A stretch of DNA of 9,196 nt from Cellvibrionales bacterium UBA4495 (GTDB taxonomy: Bacteria; Pseudomonadota; Gammaproteobacteria; Pseudomonadales; Porticoccaceae), in the NCBI GenBank assembly GCA_002388905.1, contig DGNJ01000034.1, positions 1 through 9,196 on the forward strand, given 5' to 3'. Of the stretch, positions 6,206-9,196 are shown piece after piece (within the stretch, counting starts at the first letter, position 1; the number at the start of each line of letters is the position of its first letter). Made by a program: the position numbers and the translations under genes. The notes below the pieces were generated by a model. It was not told the origin of the DNA. It searched no databases and saw only the letters and a program-made list of their open reading frames with translations.

Positions 6206-7372
6206 ATGAAGCCCTGGCGGCAGCTCTTCGCTTTTCCGTTCCGTGTCTTTTTCGTCTCGGCGGCAGCCTGGGCGGTACTCGCGGTGTCCCTCTGGGCGCT
6301 TCAGGTCAGCGGGCTGTTGTCCCTGCCCCTGGCTTATCCGCCGTTTTTGTGGCACCGCCACGAAATGCTGTTCGGCTTTCTCAATCCCGCCATCGCCGGC
6401 TTTCTGCTCACGGCCGTGTGCGTGTGGACCGGCACCGAACGGCTGCACGGCCCGCCCCTGTTGCTGCTGTGGCTGGTCTGGCTCAGCGGTCGCGTCATCG
6501 CCACCTGGGGCGGGCAGGACGCCGCTGGCTGGGGCATTGCCATCGACCTGGCCTTCCTGCCCCTGGTGGCCCTGGACGCCGGCCGGCGTATCGTCGGCGC
6601 CCGCCAGTGGCGGCAGCTGGTGGTGCTGATGGTCATTGCCCTGCTGTGGCTGATGCAGGCCGGCACCCTGACCCGGGGGCCGGCCATCCGGGGGCCGGCC
6701 ATTTATACCGATGGCGCCCTGATACTGGCGGCGGCCCTGATGCTGATTATCGGCGGCCGGATCACCCCGACCTTTTCCGCCAACTGGCTGCGCGGCCGCG
6801 GCGAGGACCCGACCCGGGTGCGCACCCTCTTTCCCCTGGAACTGGCCCTGCTGACGAGTCTGTTTCTCCTGTTGATAGCGGCCCTGCTGGAACATGCCGG
6901 CGCCCTTACCGTCATGGCTATTGTCACGGCCCTGTTGACGCTGGCCCGACTCGGCCTCTGGCGGGGCTGGCTGTTTCGACGCGAGCCACTGCTGTGGATA
7001 CTGCACCTGTCGCTGCTGTGGATACCCGCGGCGCTATTGCTGTTGGCCGGACACCAGGTCCTGGGCTGGCCCGCCACCGCCTGGCAGCACGCCCTGGGGA
7101 TAGGCGCCATGGGCGGGCTGATCCTCGGGGTGATGACCCGGGTGGCCCTGGGACACACGGGGCGGCCCCTGCAATTACCGGCGGGCATGGTGGCCGCCTA
7201 CGGCCTGATCCAGGTGGCCGCGCTGGTGCGGCTGCTGACCGTTTTCCTGGTCGTCCCCTGGCAGTGGGGTATCGGTGTCTCGGCCATCGCCTGGGTCGCC
7301 GCCTTTGCCCTGTTCCTGTGGCGCTATCTGCCTGTTCTCTGGAGCCCCCGGGCGGATGGCAAGCCGGGCTAG
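6206..7372 (+). CDS. nnrS: NnrS family membrane haem-copper protein
   Basis: NnrS proteins are inner-membrane proteins with about twelve helices, found with denitrification genes and regulated by NO. They bind haem and copper in the best-studied case and protect against NO stress. The 388 residues are very hydrophobic with about 12 predicted helices (first about 14-36, last about 354-375). Family motifs are WHRHEMLFGF (49-58, with H50 and H52), GGRITPTFSANWL (183-195; commonly GGRIIP), the His-containing segments around H267 and H295, and MTRVALGHTGRPL (310-322). The ATG at 6206 is 5 nt after the hemerythrin stop; the only purine-rich sequence (GAAGAG, 6185-6190) is rather far, so translation may be coupled. 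Residues 157-166 contain a five-residue tandem duplication, RGPAI RGPAI, encoded by an exact 15-nt direct repeat. The gene is intact despite it. Confidence 0.92.
   Translation: MKPWRQLFAFPFRVFFVSAAAWAVLAVSLWALQVSGLLSLPLAYPPFLWHRHEMLFGFLNPAIAGFLLTAVCVWTGTERLHGPPLLLLWLVWLSGRVIATWGGQDAAGWGIAIDLAFLPLVALDAGRRIVGARQWRQLVVLMVIALLWLMQAGTLTRGPAIRGPAIYTDGALILAAALMLIIGGRITPTFSANWLRGRGEDPTRVRTLFPLELALLTSLFLLLIAALLEHAGALTVMAIVTALLTLARLGLWRGWLFRREPLLWILHLSLLWIPAALLLLAGHQVLGWPATAWQHALGIGAMGGLILGVMTRVALGHTGRPLQLPAGMVAAYGLIQVAALVRLLTVFLVVPWQWGIGVSAIAWVAAFALFLWRYLPVLWSPRADGKPG
6673..6702 (+). repeat. Exact 15-nt tandem duplication inside nnrS
   Basis: CCGGGGGCCGGCCAT occurs at 6673-6687 and again at 6688-6702 with no gap. 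The length is a multiple of three, so the reading frame is kept and the protein gains a second RGPAI. It lies in the loop between predicted helices 5 and 6. Identity at all positions suggests a recent slippage event or an assembly artefact. Confidence 0.9.
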
Positions 7373-7378
7373 CAGCCG

Positions 7379-7525
7379 GGCGGACAGGGCTACTGGCATC
7401 AATCAGGGCGCGCTTTTAATAGGCGAAAAATTCGGGGTGGTCGCGAGGACTGTCTGAGCGCAGCGAGTTCCGCAGCGCCGACTTTTTCGGCTATGTCGCG
7501 ACCGATGCCAATAGCCCTGTCCGCC
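7379..7525. repeat. 147-nt palindrome-bounded intergenic element (MITE- or REP-like, or structured RNA)
   Basis: The outer arms 7379-7400 and 7504-7525 are reverse complements at 21 of 22 positions (GGCGGACAGGGC at one end, GCCCTGTCCGCC at the other). Inside are two further inverted pairs: 7419-7430 with 7483-7494 (11 of 12, ATAGGCGAAAAA against TTTTTCGGCTAT) and 7439-7446 with 7496-7503 (8 of 8, GGTCGCGA). The two inner pairs cross, so they cannot form together in one simple fold. The centre (7447-7482) is GC-rich with the direct repeat GCAGCG. No frame looks coding. It sits after nnrS and before the small membrane protein gene. It might serve as a terminator for nnrS, but no T-run follows the outer stem. 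Confidence 0.7.
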
Positions 7526-7564
7526 GGTGTGAACTCTTAGCGCTTTAAAATCAACGGGTTAGTT

Positions 7565-7972
7565 ATGACCGTCACCGAATCATATACCAAGGACGCCACC
7601 GGCCGGGGCTGGGCGGTGGTGGTTTACGGACTGCTACTGGCGAGCATCATGGCGGTGATCCCGGCCCTTATCGGGGCAATGATCGCCCACTCGCAGCACC
7701 GGCGCAGTGCAAGCTGGGTGGCCACTCACCTGCGCTTTCAGATCCGCACCTTCTGGCTGGGCGCGGCGGCCTGCGCCCTGGCGCTGCTGGCCTGGCAGTT
7801 GCTGGGCTATCTGGCGGCCCCGGCCATGGCAGCCTGGGTGTTCGGCTACCTGTTTTTTACCGCACTGCTGATCTGGCTGGTGGGGCGCTGCGCCTTCGGT
7901 ATTTACCGGTTGACGGAAAACAGGCCCATCGACAACCCGCGCAGTCGCGGATTCGGATTCAGGCGGCGGTAA
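7565..7972 (+). CDS. Small conserved membrane protein of unknown function (DUF4870-like)
   Basis: The 135-residue protein has a short polar N-terminus, three predicted membrane helices (about 17-42, 63-84 and 86-108), and a basic, Arg-rich C-terminus (RSRGFGFRRR). The segment SASWVATHLRFQIRTFWLG (48-66) and the ending FGIYRLTENRPID resemble small inner-membrane proteins of the DUF4870 or related type that I know from Beta- and Gammaproteobacteria, where a THFRWQIRTFW motif is common. No catalytic or metal-binding motif is visible and I assign no function. The ATG at 7565 has only a weak upstream GGG (7556-7558). Its 3' end overlaps the 3' end of norD by 14 nt on the opposite strand. Placement near norD and nnrS may be chance. 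Confidence 0.8.
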   Translation: MTVTESYTKDATGRGWAVVVYGLLLASIMAVIPALIGAMIAHSQHRRSASWVATHLRFQIRTFWLGAAACALALLAWQLLGYLAAPAMAAWVFGYLFFTALLIWLVGRCAFGIYRLTENRPIDNPRSRGFGFRRR

Positions 7973-9196
7973 TCTGCCGATAGATGGCGGGCAGGGCTGC
8001 GGGAAGATGCTCCGGGCGGCTGACCATGGCCCAGGCGCCCGGGCCAAACAGACGCGGGATATACTGGCCGGCATCACTGTCCACCGTGATACCGAAGACC
8101 CGTATATCCTCCCGGCGGGCATCCAGGATCGCCCGGCGTGTGTCCTCGATGGCGTATCGCCCTTCGTAGTAATCGGTGTCGTTGGGCTTGCCGTCGCTGA
8201 GAACCAGCAACAGCCGGTGTTTCTGTGGGCGCGCCGATAATGCCCTGGCAACGTGCCGGATGGCCGGGCCCATGCGGGTATAGTAGCCGGGCTCCAGGGC
8301 GCCGATGCGCCGTGCCACCCGCTCGCCCATAGGCTCGTCGAAATCCTTGAGGGTATTGACCCAGACCCGTTCCCGCCGCCGGGAGGTGAAACAGTGGATG
8401 GCGTAGTCGTCGCCGCCACGGGCCATGCCGTGGGCCAGCACCAGCAGCGCCTCTCGGGCCACATCGATCACCCGCCTGTCCTCGAGCCAGGCGTCCGTGG
8501 ACAGGGACACATCCACCAGGATATCGACGGCCAGGTCCCGCGCCCGGGGCAGGCAGGCCAGATACAGGCCGTCGCTGGCCGTACCGGTGGCGGCCATATC
8601 GCAACGGGCACGGACGACCGCGTCCATATCAAGGTCCCCACCGTCAGCCTGGCCCCGCAACACCTCACGACGGGGGCGCAGGGCCTCGAACTGGCGCTGC
8701 ACTCGGCGGATATCCCGGCGTGTCAGTTTATCCGGCGGCCGGCTCCGCCTTTCCTCGCGGTAGGGTTGGGCGAGAACCACGCAGTGATCCGGCAGATAGG
8801 CTCGCTTGCGATAATTCCATTCCGGATAGGTATACGTGCCCGACAGGGTGCCCCCGGTAACCGCATCCGGCGCCAGGTCCAGTTCCAGGTCAAGGCTGGC
8901 GGCGGCCTTCTTGCGGTGGGGACCGACGGCGAGCTCCTCGAGCTGCTCGGCGGAACTTGCGGCATCCTTGTCCTCCTCGTCGTCAACCAGGCGGTTGAGA
9001 TTGACCATCTCGGCGATGGAGAGCATTTTCTCGAAACGATTGAATACCAGGGGATCGTCCCGCTCGCTCTGCTCCTGGCGCCGGCGGCTGGCCTTGCGGC
9101 GGCCCTCCGGGCCCGCCTGGGCCCGGGGGCTGCGCTCGACATCATCCTGTTCCTGCCGGGCCTCGACAGCCATACCCAACAATACCGCCTGGCCCC
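7959..9196 (-). CDS. norD: NorD, VWA-domain accessory protein of nitric oxide reductase, C-terminal ~412 residues (cut by window edge)
   Basis: NorD is a cytoplasmic protein that, with the MoxR-type ATPase NorQ, is needed to make active cytochrome-c-dependent NO reductase (NorCB), probably for metal insertion. The frame is open to the right edge; the TTG at 9182 and ATG at 9173 (QAVLLGMAVEAR) look internal, since full NorD proteins are usually around 600 residues. Numbering from 9182, there is a charged linker (10-50), the family stretch RFEKMLSIAEMVNLNRLVDD (49-68), TYPEWNYRKRAYLPDHCVV (118-136), and a C-terminal von Willebrand A domain. Its MIDAS metal site is complete: DVSLS (224-228, 8499-8513), T302 in GYYTRMG and D330 in SDGKPND. 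LKDFDEP (278-284) and PGYYTRMGPAIRH (298-310) are characteristic of NorD. It converges on the small membrane protein gene with a 14-nt tail overlap. norQ, norB and norC are not in the window; they may lie to the right. Confidence 0.93.
   Translation of the reverse strand, partial: GQAVLLGMAVEARQEQDDVERSPRAQAGPEGRRKASRRRQEQSERDDPLVFNRFEKMLSIAEMVNLNRLVDDEEDKDAASSAEQLEELAVGPHRKKAAASLDLELDLAPDAVTGGTLSGTYTYPEWNYRKRAYLPDHCVVLAQPYREERRSRPPDKLTRRDIRRVQRQFEALRPRREVLRGQADGGDLDMDAVVRARCDMAATGTASDGLYLACLPRARDLAVDILVDVSLSTDAWLEDRRVIDVAREALLVLAHGMARGGDDYAIHCFTSRRRERVWVNTLKDFDEPMGERVARRIGALEPGYYTRMGPAIRHVARALSARPQKHRLLLVLSDGKPNDTDYYEGRYAIEDTRRAILDARREDIRVFGITVDSDAGQYIPRLFGPGAWAMVSRPEHLPAALPAIYRQITAA

Noticed and set aside
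6020..7006. 328-codon Gln/Gly-rich open frame on the minus strand
   Set aside because: It is antisense to nnrS and the end of the hemerythrin gene; the Gln-rich composition mirrors CTG Leu codons of nnrS.
9173..9182. norD start at TTG 9182 or ATG 9173 giving a complete short NorD
   Set aside because: The frame is open without a stop to the window edge, no Shine-Dalgarno sequence is visible, and the family is usually much longer at the N-terminus.

Overview
The window is GC-rich proteobacterial DNA, about 9.2 kb. Most of it reads as a gammaproteobacterium of the Chromatiales/Ectothiorhodospiraceae type that handles nitric oxide during denitrification. The assignment rests on the style of MraZ, RsmH, FtsL, FtsI and the first 400 residues of MurE, on GCC/CTG-rich codon use, and on the norD, nnrS and hemerythrin genes. 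It is my reading of the proteins, not a database result.

Left part (1-5284, all minus strand): the head of a division and cell wall (dcw) cluster, in transcription order mraZ, rsmH, ftsL, ftsI, murE, murF. murF is cut by the left edge just after the start of its P-loop. From rsmH to murF every junction can overlap by 4 nt through non-ATG or ATG starts (GTGA, TTGA, GTGA, ATGA), so this is one translationally coupled operon. MraZ is its likely autoregulator: upstream of mraZ are a good sigma70-type promoter and three TGGGN-like boxes at an exact 10-nt pitch.

The first ~650 bases do not match the rest. The last ~100 residues of MurE and the MurF fragment look alphaproteobacterial (MGEIA, GHETGQIIG, ARTQAKVVAVTGSVG) and use GCG for Ala, whereas the MurE portion just before looks gammaproteobacterial and prefers GCC. 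The switch falls near the conserved GCGGDRDPGKRP segment of murE (about 640-700). It is either a recombination junction inside murE or an assembly chimera.

Middle (5285-5660): an AT-richer divergent intergenic region. It holds the mraZ promoter and operator on one side. On the other side it holds a probable FNR/DNR-type box at -41.5 from a predicted start, serving the rightward genes. A perfect 16-bp palindrome lies between them.

Right part (5661-9196): a hemerythrin-domain gene and nnrS (plus strand, 5 nt apart) form a probable NO-stress/denitrification operon. A 192-nt gap follows, occupied by a ~150-nt element with 22-nt inverted arms. After it come a small three-helix membrane protein gene (plus) and, convergent with a 14-nt overlap, the 3' part of norD (minus, running off the right edge), the VWA-domain accessory protein of nitric oxide reductase. 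norC, norB and norQ are not in the window. I see no CRISPR array, transposase, tRNA or rRNA, and no gene set that I would call a new system; the murE mosaic is the most important observation.
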